Below are positions 48,352 to 56,658 of a DNA stretch of 64,000 nt, piece by piece. Source of the DNA: Reyranella sp. CPCC 100927 (GTDB lineage: Bacteria; Pseudomonadota; Alphaproteobacteria; Reyranellales; Reyranellaceae); assembly GCF_007859315.1 (NCBI RefSeq), contig NZ_VOHA01000011.1:62001-126000 (forward strand). The letters are read 5' to 3'. The position numbers and the translations under genes are program-made. The notes under the pieces are model-generated. The model was not told where the DNA came from. It saw nothing but the letters and a program-made list of their open reading frames with translations, and did no database searches. Numbering within the stretch: position 1 is the first letter of the stretch; the number at the start of each line of letters is the position of its first letter.

Positions 48352-49299
48352 CTATTCCAGCGACTTCCACATCTCGATGTCGCGCTCGGCCGTCCAGATG
48401 CGCGGATGCTCGATGCCCTTGGCCTCGTCGTAGGCGCGCGACACGTCGAAGGGCATGCAATGCTCGAAGATCACCCAGTTACCGTAGCGTGGGCCGAGCT
48501 TGGCCATGGCGGCATCGTAGGCGGTCTTGAGGTCACCGCCGGCCTGCGCCCGCTTCTTCACTTCGGCATAGAGCTCGGTGATGAACGCCTGCGTGCCCGC
48601 CAGCCCTTCCTCGACCGCCTCCGGCGTCATCAGCGCATCGCCGCGGCCCGGCACCAAAGCCTCCGCCTTGAGGTCGCGCAGCCGCTGCAGGGTCTGCGGC
48701 CAGTCCTCGAAATAGGCGTCGCCGGCGTAGGGCGTGGCGCCGAACTCGACCAGGTCACCCGAGAACAGCACCCGCTCGTCGGGCAGCCAGGCGATGGTGT
48801 CGCCCTTGGTGTGGCCACGCCCGGCATGGATGATGTCGACCTGGACCTTGCCCAGCCAGATCGTCATGCGGTCGTTGAAGGTGATGGTGGGCCAGGTCAG
48901 CCCGGGGATCGACTCGGCGTTGCGGAACAGGCGCGGGAAGCGCTGGAATTCCGACTTCCAGTCCTGCATGCCGCGCTCGACGATCAGTTCGCGCGTGGCT
49001 TCGCTGGCAATGATGTGCTCGGCACCGTAGGCCGAAGCGCCCAGTACGCGTACCGCGTGGTAGTGACTGAGCAGCACGTACTTGATGGGCTTGTCGGTCA
49101 CCGTGCGGATGTGCTCGATGACCTGCTGCGCCATGGCAGGCGTTGCCTGGGCATCGAGCACCATCACGCAGTCGTCACCAACGATGACGCCGGTATTGGG
49201 ATCGCCCTCGGCGGTGAAACCGTAGGCGTGCTCCGACAGCCGGCTGAAGGTGATCTTCTTGTCTTCCAGGTCTGCCTGCGAGGCGAAGGCCTTGACCAT
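48352..49299 (-). CDS. MBL-fold hydrolase with altered metal site
   Basis: A 315-residue metallo-beta-lactamase fold protein. The usual HxHxDH becomes LLSHYHAVRVLGAS, so the second-site Asp and His are replaced by Val and Arg. The later GRGHTKGDTIAWLP and FSGDLVEFG supply His and Asp as normal, but the final GH is replaced by VPGRGDAL. At most one metal site is intact. It still may hydrolyse, or bind ligand. The ATG at 49299 has GGAGGG upstream. It heads the operon behind a MarR-type palindrome. Confidence 0.8.
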   Translation of the reverse strand: MVKAFASQADLEDKKITFSRLSEHAYGFTAEGDPNTGVIVGDDCVMVLDAQATPAMAQQVIEHIRTVTDKPIKYVLLSHYHAVRVLGASAYGAEHIIASEATRELIVERGMQDWKSEFQRFPRLFRNAESIPGLTWPTITFNDRMTIWLGKVQVDIIHAGRGHTKGDTIAWLPDERVLFSGDLVEFGATPYAGDAYFEDWPQTLQRLRDLKAEALVPGRGDALMTPEAVEEGLAGTQAFITELYAEVKKRAQAGGDLKTAYDAAMAKLGPRYGNWVIFEHCMPFDVSRAYDEAKGIEHPRIWTAERDIEMWKSLE

Positions 49300-49349
49300 C
49301 GTCGTCCCTCCTCTGCGCCGTCCAGCGCGGCCGCTGTCCAACGGCCAAT

Positions 49350-49390
49350 TAGTTTCATGTGTAACTATATAGGCCCAACAGGCGAGTCAA
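49350..49390 (-). promoter_or_regulatory. Promoter and MarR-type palindrome of the catabolic operon
   Basis: TAGTTTCATGTGTAACTA at 49350-49367 pairs at 14 of 18 positions and is of MarR-operator form. On the minus strand TTGACT (49390-49385) and TATAGT (49369-49364) with 15-nt spacing form a promoter that the palindrome overlaps. It lies 51 nt upstream of the MBL-fold gene. No MarR gene lies adjacent. Confidence 0.55.
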
Positions 49391-49408
49391 CTCAATCGGC
49401 AATGGCAG

Positions 49409-50452
49409 TTAGAGGCTCGAATCGAGCTTGAGGTACCGGTAGCGGTCGATCGAACGCACCGGTACATCCTCCGCCACGCCATCGCGTTCGATACCGAGCG
49501 TCACCACCGTACCGCTGTTTCCGGTGGCCCACAGCTTGCGATAGAAATCGGCGACTTCCTCCACCTCGCTGCCGCCGACATCGCGAATGATGTCGCCGCG
49601 ACGCAGGCCGGCCTTGTCGGCGGGACTGTCGGGTGAAACGTAGGCGATGACCAGCCGGCCATCCACCTCCTGGGTGTAGACACCGATCCAGGGCTTGGAG
49701 GTCGGCGGCCGTTTGCCCTCCTTCATGACCGCGATGATCGGCTTCAGCCGGTTGATCGGGATGAACATGTTGCCGGGCAGTGTGCCGCCGTGGGCACGAT
49801 AGGCATCGCCGACGAACAGCGAGCCGATGCCCAGCAGGTTCCCCTCGTCGCTCAGAAGCGCGGCACCGCCGAACAGTCCGTAGGGTGGCGAGGTGAAAAC
49901 GGCATTTTCCAACAGATACTCCCAGTAGCCGGCGAACTCGCGACGATCGACCACCACGGCGCGCTGCGCCATCTCCTCGCCACCGTGACCGGCGACCGTC
50001 ACGACATCGCGGAATTTCAGAACGTCGGAATCGCCAAACGGCAACGCGTTCGCCCGCAACGGCAGTGCCGTGCGCAACAGGCCGAAGCCGGATTCGTAGT
50101 CGTAGGCCAGCACGGTGGCCGATACGCGCCGGCCGCCGGCCTCGATGACCTCGACCGCTTCTGCTTCCATGACGAGATAGCCGACCGTCAACACCAGGCC
50201 GCTGTCGTCGATCAACACACCATGGCCCGCCCGCTCGGTGCCCAGCGTCTCGGCCGAGCGTGCCGTGCGCGGAATGGTTGCCTTCAGCGCGACGACCGCC
50301 GGCAACGCGCGTTTCACGGCATCCGGCAGGCGGACGCGCTCGCTCTGCGGGCCCGGCGCCTGCTGCGCCTCAGCGGCCCCGCTCAGAAAAACCGGCACCA
50401 GGCTGGCGATGGCGATATTGCGCCACCGCGATTTGTTGTCCTGACGCGGCAT
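49409..50452 (-). CDS. HtrA-like trypsin-fold PDZ protein without catalytic triad
   Basis: A 347-residue exported protein with a Sec signal (IAIASLVPVFLSGAAEA), an S1C protease-like domain (residues 40-230) and one PDZ domain (IAYVSPDSPADKAGLRRGDI). Against HtrA/DegP the three catalytic residues are lost: the His position reads LTVGYLV instead of TNxHV, the Asp position reads YESGFGLL instead of xxTDLAxL, and the Ser loop GNSGGP becomes GLFGGA. It is therefore predicted to be proteolytically dead and may act as a chaperone or scaffold. GAAGGAGGG before the ATG shows it is translated well. Confidence 0.82.
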   Translation of the reverse strand: MPRQDNKSRWRNIAIASLVPVFLSGAAEAQQAPGPQSERVRLPDAVKRALPAVVALKATIPRTARSAETLGTERAGHGVLIDDSGLVLTVGYLVMEAEAVEVIEAGGRRVSATVLAYDYESGFGLLRTALPLRANALPFGDSDVLKFRDVVTVAGHGGEEMAQRAVVVDRREFAGYWEYLLENAVFTSPPYGLFGGAALLSDEGNLLGIGSLFVGDAYRAHGGTLPGNMFIPINRLKPIIAVMKEGKRPPTSKPWIGVYTQEVDGRLVIAYVSPDSPADKAGLRRGDIIRDVGGSEVEEVADFYRKLWATGNSGTVVTLGIERDGVAEDVPVRSIDRYRYLKLDSSL

Positions 50453-50746
50453 CGTGCCCTCCTTCTGCCGGCACGGCGCTGCTGCGCCCTCCTCGTCCCG
50501 GGAACGTTAGCACGATGACGTTGCGGTGAAAAATGTTCGCCGTAGCCCCCGACGGGCCTCGAATGGCAGCCCGGCGACAGCGGCCGGCCGTGGGTTATTG
50601 CAGCCCTTGTGTCGTTGCCACTTCTTCAACCCCAGCCATGCCGAATCGCGGCAACTTCCCCGGCTATTGCGCGTTGGCCTCTAGAGCGCGCTACGGCGGG
50701 TGCAAACCTGCGGCGGCGGGCCCTAGTCGGCAAAGTGGAGAAAGCC

Positions 50747-51253
50747 ATGAAAACCAAGCATGTGACCGTCCCCGTAGTGGCGTCGGCACTGGCCGTGTCG
50801 CTTGCGTTGACCGGACCCGTGCTGGGCCAGACGACGTCGCCCGGCCAACCGCCGTCATCACCGCCGCCGGTGAGCTCGACTACGGACAAGGGCGTTGTGC
50901 CTGATGGCGCCGTGGCGCGCGCCAATGCCATGATCGGCACGTCGGTCCGCAACAGTGCGGGCGACAAGATCGGCACCATCGACGATCTGTTGATGGGCAA
51001 CGACTCCAAGGTCAACTACGCCGTGCTGAGCGTGGGCGGCTTCCTGGGCATCGGCGACCGGCTGGTCGCGGTCCCGATCAGTGACCTGCAGATGGCGTCG
51101 GACCACATGGTCTATCCGTCCGCCACCAAGGAATCGGTGTCCAAGATGCCGAAGTTCGATCGCAGCGCGGTCTATTATCCCGGCTACGTGAAGGAGGTTC
51201 CGCGCACGCCGCCGCCGAGCACGGGTGGATCGACGCCGCGTACCACCAACTAG
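50747..51253 (+). CDS. Secreted PRC-barrel protein
   Basis: A 168-residue protein. Sec signal VTVPVVASALAVSLALTGPVLG, a Ser/Pro-rich linker, then a PRC-barrel domain (PF05239): MIGTSVRNSAGDKIGTIDDL to DRLVAVPISDLQM, residues 60-120. PRC barrels bind RNA, protein or small ligands; periplasmic versions are common in alphaproteobacteria and unassigned. A Pro/Thr-rich C-terminus follows (TPPPSTGGSTPRTTN). The 294 nt upstream show no gene. Confidence 0.85.
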   Translation: MKTKHVTVPVVASALAVSLALTGPVLGQTTSPGQPPSSPPPVSSTTDKGVVPDGAVARANAMIGTSVRNSAGDKIGTIDDLLMGNDSKVNYAVLSVGGFLGIGDRLVAVPISDLQMASDHMVYPSATKESVSKMPKFDRSAVYYPGYVKEVPRTPPPSTGGSTPRTTN

Positions 51254-51290
51254 GTGTGCGCGCCTCGTCCGATGACGGGGCAAGGTGACC

Positions 51291-51324
51291 GGCACAGCGC
51301 GGTGAGCGATCACCGCGCTGTGCC
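51291..51324. terminator. Bidirectional terminator hairpin
   Basis: A perfect 15-bp stem (GGCACAGCGCGGTGA with TCACCGCGCTGTGCC, loop GCGA) lies between the convergent PRC-barrel and PhyH genes. Confidence 0.7.
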
Positions 51325-51335
51325 ACGTTATGGGA

Positions 51336-52196
51336 CTACGCGAGGTCGCCCGACTTCCACAGCAGGGGAAACCTGCTGCTCCGAGACAGCTTCTCGCCGG
51401 CCGGAAACCCCTCCTCGGGATAGGTGATCGGATCCTGAAAGCCTCGCTTGGGTTCGAAGACGGCATCGTCGCCGATCCACCGCGTCGAATAGGCGACACG
51501 ACGCTGCGTCTTGGAATGATTGCCCCGCGATGAATGCATGATGCGGGCGTTGAACAGCAGGCCATCACCAACTTGAATATCCCATGAGGCGATATCGTAG
51601 ACATCGCGCTGGCGATGATACTCGGGCGTCTTTTCTGTTTCGGTGGCAAAGCGTTCACTGGCCGCATCGCCGAACGCCGAGGGCAGATAGAGCCGGCCCT
51701 TGTCGCTGCCCTTGACGAACTCCAGCGCGCCGCTATCCACGGAGCACGGAGTCAAAGCCAACCAGAACGAACAGATCTGCGTGCCGCCGCATCCCCAATA
51801 GGGCATGTCCTGGTGCCAATAGTAGCTGTCCTTGGCGCAATCCTTGTCGAGCATGAAGAGGTGATCGAAGTAGAACCGCACCTCCTGCGATCGCAGCGCC
51901 TGGCCGGCGATCGCAGCCATGCGTGACGTCATGCAGAAATCGTTGAAGACCGGGTCCTGCTTGTAACATTCGCGCTCGCTGAGGAACGTACCGTCCTTCG
52001 CGAGATTGTTGGCGAATTCGCCGGGCTTTTCCTTGCGGAAATCCTCCAGGCGGCGATCTGCTGCCGCGAGGAGGCGTGCACACGTGGTCGCATCGGCCAG
52101 CGCCTCCAGATGAACGACCCCGTCACGGTGGAATGTCTCGATCTCCGCCGACGTCAGGTCGCGCACACCCGTGGCGTTCCCGAGTGTTTGGGCCAT
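51336..52196 (-). CDS. Phytanoyl-CoA dioxygenase family protein (PhyH)
   Basis: A 286-residue Fe(II)/2-oxoglutarate oxygenase. The iron-binding HxD is in SYYWHQDMPYWG near residue 122, and the distal His lies in ARIMHSSRGNHSK near residue 230, with the following Arg for 2-oxoglutarate. Family members hydroxylate acyl-CoAs, ectoine or natural products. GGAGGAA 4 nt before the ATG fixes the start; upstream coding in the same frame is not part of it. It is divergent from a DUF3237 gene across a perfect 16-bp palindrome. Confidence 0.88.
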   Translation of the reverse strand: MAQTLGNATGVRDLTSAEIETFHRDGVVHLEALADATTCARLLAAADRRLEDFRKEKPGEFANNLAKDGTFLSERECYKQDPVFNDFCMTSRMAAIAGQALRSQEVRFYFDHLFMLDKDCAKDSYYWHQDMPYWGCGGTQICSFWLALTPCSVDSGALEFVKGSDKGRLYLPSAFGDAASERFATETEKTPEYHRQRDVYDIASWDIQVGDGLLFNARIMHSSRGNHSKTQRRVAYSTRWIGDDAVFEPKRGFQDPITYPEEGFPAGEKLSRSSRFPLLWKSGDLA

Positions 52197-52250
52197 GGGC
52201 TTCCTCCAGGTCACGCTTGTTTGTCTTTTTCCCTTTGCCGACAATAAATA

Positions 52251-52266
52251 TGAATATCGATATTCA
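52251..52266. promoter_or_regulatory. Perfect 16-bp palindrome between divergent genes
   Basis: TGAATATCGATATTCA is perfectly self-complementary and very AT-rich for this genome. It lies 54 nt from the PhyH start and 50 nt from the DUF3237 start, an operator position serving both genes. The regulator is not in the window. Confidence 0.6.
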
Positions 52267-52316
52267 CAACAGGCGGGCGACGGCCGTCGCATCCATGCAG
52301 CAAAGGGTGGGTTCCC

Positions 52317-52802
52317 ATGACACCGGCGTTCGCGTTCGTGATGACGGTCCATCTGCGCATCGGGCCGCAGCCGGTGCAGCGGATCGGGCCGCTGCCGACG
52401 GGCGGCGACCGTCTCTTCGTGCCCCTCGCCGACGGTGTCTTCGAGGGGCCGCGGCTGCGCGGCAAGGTGCTGCCCGGCGGGGGCGAGTTTCCCCTGATCG
52501 CGCCCGAGGGCGTGCTGCGCATCGACGCGCGCTACTGCCTGCAGGAAGACGACGGCACGGTGATCCTGTTGCGCAACCGCGGCATCCGCCGGGCGCCACC
52601 CGAGGTATTCGCCCGCTGGCGGGACCCGGCCGTCACCGACAAACCCAAGCCATCGGAGTTCTACATGCGGGTCGTGCCCACGTTCGAAGTGCAGACCGGC
52701 CCGCATGACTGGCTGACGCAGAACATCTTCTTCGGCATCCTGTCCGACACGCCGTCGCCGGAACCGTGGCGCCTGTCCATCGATTATTTCCAGCTGCTGT
52801 AG
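52317..52802 (+). CDS. DUF3237 domain protein
   Basis: A 161-residue protein of the DUF3237/UPF0311 family. The N-terminal strand LRIGPQPVQRIGPLPTGGDR, the middle LPGGGEFPLIAPEGVLRIDA and the ending PWRLSIDYFQLL are family-like. No enzyme motif is visible. It shares a palindromic operator with the divergent PhyH gene and may be involved in the same pathway. Confidence 0.75.
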   Translation: MTPAFAFVMTVHLRIGPQPVQRIGPLPTGGDRLFVPLADGVFEGPRLRGKVLPGGGEFPLIAPEGVLRIDARYCLQEDDGTVILLRNRGIRRAPPEVFARWRDPAVTDKPKPSEFYMRVVPTFEVQTGPHDWLTQNIFFGILSDTPSPEPWRLSIDYFQLL

Positions 52803-52810
52803 GGTCATCC

Positions 52811-52836
52811 CTTCCCCCCGCGAAGGCGGGGAGAAG
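52811..52836. terminator. Hairpin between convergent genes
   Basis: CTTC-C-CCCCGC loop GAAG GCGGGG-A-GAAG forms a 10-bp stem with one mismatch, between the DUF3237 and alcohol dehydrogenase genes. Confidence 0.55.
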
Positions 52837-52845
52837 GACATACCC

Positions 52846-53865
52846 TCAGCCGATGCCGATACAGACCTTGCCGAAGTGCTTGCCCGCGCTCATGTGCGCC
52901 ATGGCGTCGGCCCATTTGTCCAACGGGAAGACGCTGTCCACCACGGGCTCCAGCTTCGCCGCATCGATCGCCTTGATCATCTGTTCGAGATCGGCGCGGC
53001 TGCCGACGGTGATCCCCTGCAGGCGCAAATTGCTCATCACCACCAGCGCCACCGGCACGTCGCCCGCGGCGCCATCGAGCACGCCGATCATGCTGAGCGT
53101 GCCGCCGAAGCGCGTCGCCCGGATCGATTGCGCCAGCGTGCCGGCACCGCCAACTTCCACCACCTGATCGACACCCTGACCGCCGTTGGCCGCCCGCGCC
53201 GCCTTGCCCCATTCCGGCGTCGTCTTGTAGTTGATCGTGACATCGGCGCCCAGCTGCTTCAGGCGCGCGATCTTCTCGCTGCTGGAGGACGTGGCGACAA
53301 CGCGGCATCCGCGCAGCTTCGCGAACTGCAAGGCGAAGATCGACACGCCGCCGCTGCCCTGTGTCAGCACCACATCGCCCGGCTCGGTCGTCGCCTGCGC
53401 CACCACGGCACTCCACGCCGTGACGCCCGCGCACGGCAGGCAGGCCGCAGCCTCGTAGGAAAGGTGCGATGGAATGACGGACACACCGCTCTCGTGGAAT
53501 ACGCCGAACTCACGCAGCGCGCCATCGTTGGGACCGCCCAACGGCGCCTTGTCGGGTACGGCACGCGGATCGAGCCGATGTGCCGGACCCGCGAGCCACT
53601 TCTGGAAAAAGCTCATCGTCACGCGATCACCCGGCTTCACGCGCGTGACGCCGGGGCCGACGTCAGCGACCTCGCCGGCGCCATCCGACACCGGCACGAA
53701 TGGCGGCTTGGCCACCGATCCGTAACCGCCCTTGACCATCAGCAGGTCGCGGTAGTTGAGCGAGGCGGCGCGAATGCGCACCAGCACCTGGCCCGGACCG
53801 GGCTTGGGCACGGGCAGGTCACGCATCTCGAGCTTGCCAAATGATTCAAGGACGACGGCTTTCAT
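52846..53865 (-). CDS. NAD(P)-dependent alcohol dehydrogenase/quinone reductase-like MDR
   Basis: A 339-residue medium-chain dehydrogenase/reductase. N-terminal KAVVLESFGKLEMRDLPVP, then NYRDLLMVKGGYGS; the Rossmann motif is TQGSGGVSIFALQFAKLRG near residue 168. The catalytic-zinc Cys and His of true alcohol dehydrogenases are replaced (NYRDLL where CHTDL-type is expected), so it is more like a quinone oxidoreductase. An NADPH-dependent reductase is likely. The ATG at 53865 is preferred; the same frame upstream is non-coding. Confidence 0.85.
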   Translation of the reverse strand: MKAVVLESFGKLEMRDLPVPKPGPGQVLVRIRAASLNYRDLLMVKGGYGSVAKPPFVPVSDGAGEVADVGPGVTRVKPGDRVTMSFFQKWLAGPAHRLDPRAVPDKAPLGGPNDGALREFGVFHESGVSVIPSHLSYEAAACLPCAGVTAWSAVVAQATTEPGDVVLTQGSGGVSIFALQFAKLRGCRVVATSSSSEKIARLKQLGADVTINYKTTPEWGKAARAANGGQGVDQVVEVGGAGTLAQSIRATRFGGTLSMIGVLDGAAGDVPVALVVMSNLRLQGITVGSRADLEQMIKAIDAAKLEPVVDSVFPLDKWADAMAHMSAGKHFGKVCIGIG

Positions 53866-54075
53866 GGGGCGGAATCCACTGGGTTGCGACAGATGATATC
53901 GAGGATGGCCGTGACATTCCCGGCGGGCAAGCAGAGGGCCGGCTACCGTCATCACGCTGCGAAAATGCCCCGCCCTGTTCCTGCCGCATTTGGCTGGCCT
54001 TGACGCTGTCATCGCCACCGTCGTGTAGTGGCGGGTCGGTCGCCATGCGCCGTCGCACAAGAGGAGGAAAAACCG

Positions 54076-54462
54076 ATGATCCGCCGTCGTCAGATGCTTA
54101 TCGCTGCGATCGCGGCATCACTGATGACCCCGGCCGCGGCCATCGCGCAGGCACCGACGGCGAGCCTGAATGAACTGATCGCCAAGCACGCGAAAGCCAA
54201 TGGCGTGCCCGAGTCGTTGATCCATCGCATCTGCCACGAAGAGAGCCGCTACCATCCCCGCGTGGTCGGCGGCGGCGGCGCCATGGGCCTGATGCAGATC
54301 AAGTACACCACCGCACGCGGCCTGGGCTATCGCGGCCCCGCCTCCGGTCTGCTCGACCCCGACATTAACCTCACCTGGGGCGTGCGCTATCTCGCCGGTG
54401 CCTACCGGATGGCGCAAGGCAACGCCGAAGTCGCACGCGTTCTCTACGGCACGGGATATTAG
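54076..54462 (+). CDS. Short SLT-type lytic transglycosylase
   Basis: A 128-residue exported protein. Signal MLIAAIAASLMTPAAAIA, then a soluble lytic transglycosylase domain: HEESRYHPRVVGG with the catalytic Glu near residue 58, GAMGLMQIKYTTARGLGY and LTWGVRYLAGAYRMAQGNAE. The domain ends abruptly at VLYGTGY where longer enzymes continue with a YNAG motif. It cleaves peptidoglycan glycan strands. GGAGGAAA precedes the ATG at 54076. A Pho-like repeat and btaA follow. Confidence 0.85.
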   Translation: MIRRRQMLIAAIAASLMTPAAAIAQAPTASLNELIAKHAKANGVPESLIHRICHEESRYHPRVVGGGGAMGLMQIKYTTARGLGYRGPASGLLDPDINLTWGVRYLAGAYRMAQGNAEVARVLYGTGY

Positions 54463-54469
54463 CCGCCGG

Positions 54470-54489
54470 CTGTCATTCCGTCCTGTCAT
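54470..54489 (+). promoter_or_regulatory. CTGTCAT doublet upstream of btaA, Pho-box-like
   Basis: CTGTCATTCCGTCCTGTCAT has two perfect CTGTCAT half-sites, but separated by 6 nt instead of the canonical 4. A third near-match TTGTCAC lies at 54516-54522. The doublet ends 61 nt before the btaA start. btaA is under PhoB control in other alphaproteobacteria, which supports the reading. Confidence 0.4.
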
Positions 54490-54550
54490 CAAACCAACAT
54501 CACCTATCCTTTAAGTTGTCACGCGCTAAACAGGCAGCGTGAGGACGGGA

Positions 54551-55783
54551 GTGAACAACAAGCACAGCGGCAAGCTGCTGAAACAGGCCGTTCACCGCAA
54601 CGGTGTCTTGTCCCGCGACGGGATCCTCGAACATCTGTTCACCTGGGCCTTCAAGGGGCTGGTCTATCCGCAGATCTGGGAAGATCCGGAGATCGACCTC
54701 GAGGCTCTGGCCATCGCGCCGGACCATCACGTGGTCGCGATCGCCTCGGGTGGTTGCAACATCCTCTCCTACCTGACGGCTGACCCGCAGCGCATCACGG
54801 CGGTCGACCTCAACCGCGCGCATGTCGCGCTCAACCGCCTGAAGCTCACGGCGGCGCAGCGCCTGCCCAACTGGTCGGCCTTCTACCGCTTCTTCGGCGA
54901 AGCCGACGACAAGGCGAATGTCACCGCCTACTGGCGCTTCCTGGCGCCGCATCTCGATACCGAGGCGCGTGCCTACTGGGAAGGCCGCGGCCTGTTCGGC
55001 CTGGGCCGTCGGCGGGTGTCGCTGTTCGCGCGCAACTTCTATCGCCATGGGCTGCTCGGCCACTTCCTCAGCGCCGGCTACTGGGCGGCACGGATCTACG
55101 GCGTCGATCTGCGCCATGCCCTGCGCGCGCGCACGCTCGACGAGCAGCGCAGCTTCTTCGACACGGCACTGGCGCCGCTGTTCGACAAGAAGCTGGTGCG
55201 ATGGGCGACCAGCAATCGCATGTCGCTGTACGGCCTGGGCATCCCGCCGGCGCAATACGATGCGCTCGCCGCCGCATCGGAGGGCCACGTGGCCACGGTG
55301 CTGCGGGCGCGCGTCGAGCGTCTGGCGTGCGGCTTCAGCTTCGAGGACAACTACTTCGCCTGGCAGGCCTTCGGTCGCGCCTACGCCGACGACGGCGCCG
55401 GCCCCTTGCCGCCCTACCTGCGGCGCGACCATTTCGAGGTCGTGCGCGCAAGGGCCGATCGTGTCGAGGTTTTGCATCGCTCCCTTACCGACTACCTCGA
55501 GAGCCGGCCGCGTGGTTCAGTCGACCGCTTCGTGCTGCTCGATGCGCAGGACTGGATGACGGACGCTCAGTTGAACGCGTTGTGGCAGCAGATCACGCGC
55601 ACGGCACGGCCGGACGCCCGGGTGATCTTCCGCACCGCCGCCGAACCCAGCCTGCTGCCCGGACGTGTCAGCGATGACACGATGGCCCATTGGCACTACG
55701 ACGATGCGACGTCACGGGCCTTGGCCGCGCGTGACCGCTCGGCCATCTACGGTGGCTTCCACCTCTACGTGCGGCGAGGCTAG
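54551..55783 (+). CDS. btaA: Betaine-lipid synthesis enzyme BtaA (3-amino-3-carboxypropyl transferase)
   Basis: A 410-residue DUF3419 protein. BtaA transfers the 3-amino-3-carboxypropyl group of SAM to diacylglycerol, the first step to diacylglyceryl-trimethylhomoserine (DGTS), a phosphorus-free lipid. The family features LVYPQIWEDPEIDLEAL, VVAIASGGCNILSYL (SAM site) and VDLNRAHVALNRLKL are all present. The preferred start is GTG at 54551, with GAGGACGGG upstream; a GTG 12 nt earlier is also possible. btaB follows 3 nt behind the stop. Membrane association would be peripheral, as no clear transmembrane helices are visible. Confidence 0.92.
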   Translation: MNNKHSGKLLKQAVHRNGVLSRDGILEHLFTWAFKGLVYPQIWEDPEIDLEALAIAPDHHVVAIASGGCNILSYLTADPQRITAVDLNRAHVALNRLKLTAAQRLPNWSAFYRFFGEADDKANVTAYWRFLAPHLDTEARAYWEGRGLFGLGRRRVSLFARNFYRHGLLGHFLSAGYWAARIYGVDLRHALRARTLDEQRSFFDTALAPLFDKKLVRWATSNRMSLYGLGIPPAQYDALAAASEGHVATVLRARVERLACGFSFEDNYFAWQAFGRAYADDGAGPLPPYLRRDHFEVVRARADRVEVLHRSLTDYLESRPRGSVDRFVLLDAQDWMTDAQLNALWQQITRTARPDARVIFRTAAEPSLLPGRVSDDTMAHWHYDDATSRALAARDRSAIYGGFHLYVRRG

Positions 55784-55786
55784 GCC

Positions 55787-56437
55787 GTGGACACCGCGAA
55801 CGCCGCGGTGCTGATGGACCGGATGTACCGGCATCAGCGGCATGTCTATAACCTCAGCCGCAAATTCTACCTGCTCGGTCGCGACCAATTGATCGCGCGG
55901 CTGGCACCGCCGGCGGGCTGTACCGTGCTGGAGGTCGGCTGCGGCACCGGGCGCAACCTGATCGCTGCGTCGCGCCGCTACCCCGCCGTCCGCTTCCACG
56001 GGCTTGACGTGTCGACCGCCATGCTGGCGACCGCCCGGCATCACATCGTGCGCAGCGGACTGGCGTCGCGCATCCGTCTGGTCCAGGCGGATGCCGTCAC
56101 GCTCGATCCGATCCGCCATTTTGGTCTGACACGGTTCGACCGCATCTTCATATCCTACAGCCTGTCGATGATCCCGGCCTGGCGTGACATCGTCGCCGGC
56201 ATGCCGCGCCTGATGTCGCCCGACGGCGAACTGCATATTGTGGACTTCGGTGATCAGGATGGTGTGCCGCGCTGGCTCCGCGCCGGGCTGCGGCACTGGC
56301 TTGCCCTGTTCGACGTTACGCCCTGCGATGACCTCGCGGCGGTAGTGTCGGCGGTCGCCCACCGTGCCGGCATGTCTGCCCGCGTCGAATCCCTCTACAG
56401 AGGCTATGCGCGCTACGCCGTGATGCGGACGGCCTGA
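55787..56437 (+). CDS. btaB: Betaine-lipid N-methyltransferase BtaB
   Basis: A 216-residue class I methyltransferase that trimethylates the diacylglyceryl-homoserine made by BtaA, finishing DGTS. Opening residues AVLMDRMYRHQRHVYNLSRK and the SAM motif VLEVGCGTGRNLI near residue 46 are typical of BtaB. The DVSTAMLATA and VDFGDQDG segments complete the binding site. The start is GTG, 3 nt after the btaA stop, so translation is coupled. Confidence 0.92.
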   Translation: MDTANAAVLMDRMYRHQRHVYNLSRKFYLLGRDQLIARLAPPAGCTVLEVGCGTGRNLIAASRRYPAVRFHGLDVSTAMLATARHHIVRSGLASRIRLVQADAVTLDPIRHFGLTRFDRIFISYSLSMIPAWRDIVAGMPRLMSPDGELHIVDFGDQDGVPRWLRAGLRHWLALFDVTPCDDLAAVVSAVAHRAGMSARVESLYRGYARYAVMRTA

Positions 56438-56658
56438 TCGACCACGACTGCCTCCCTCGCCCACCACAGGATGCTGGGCTATGGTAGGCCATGGCCTTGC
56501 CTCGCCCAGCACTGCTTCCTCAGCCGATCGGCGCGCCCAGCGGCGGATTTGCCGCTGCCGTGCCGTACAGGATTGATTGTCCAGGGGGTCGCTTCCGGGC
56601 GATTTGTGTCCTATTACCTCTGCGACAGCTCGGGTTGAGCGCGTTGCGGAGTTTCTGA

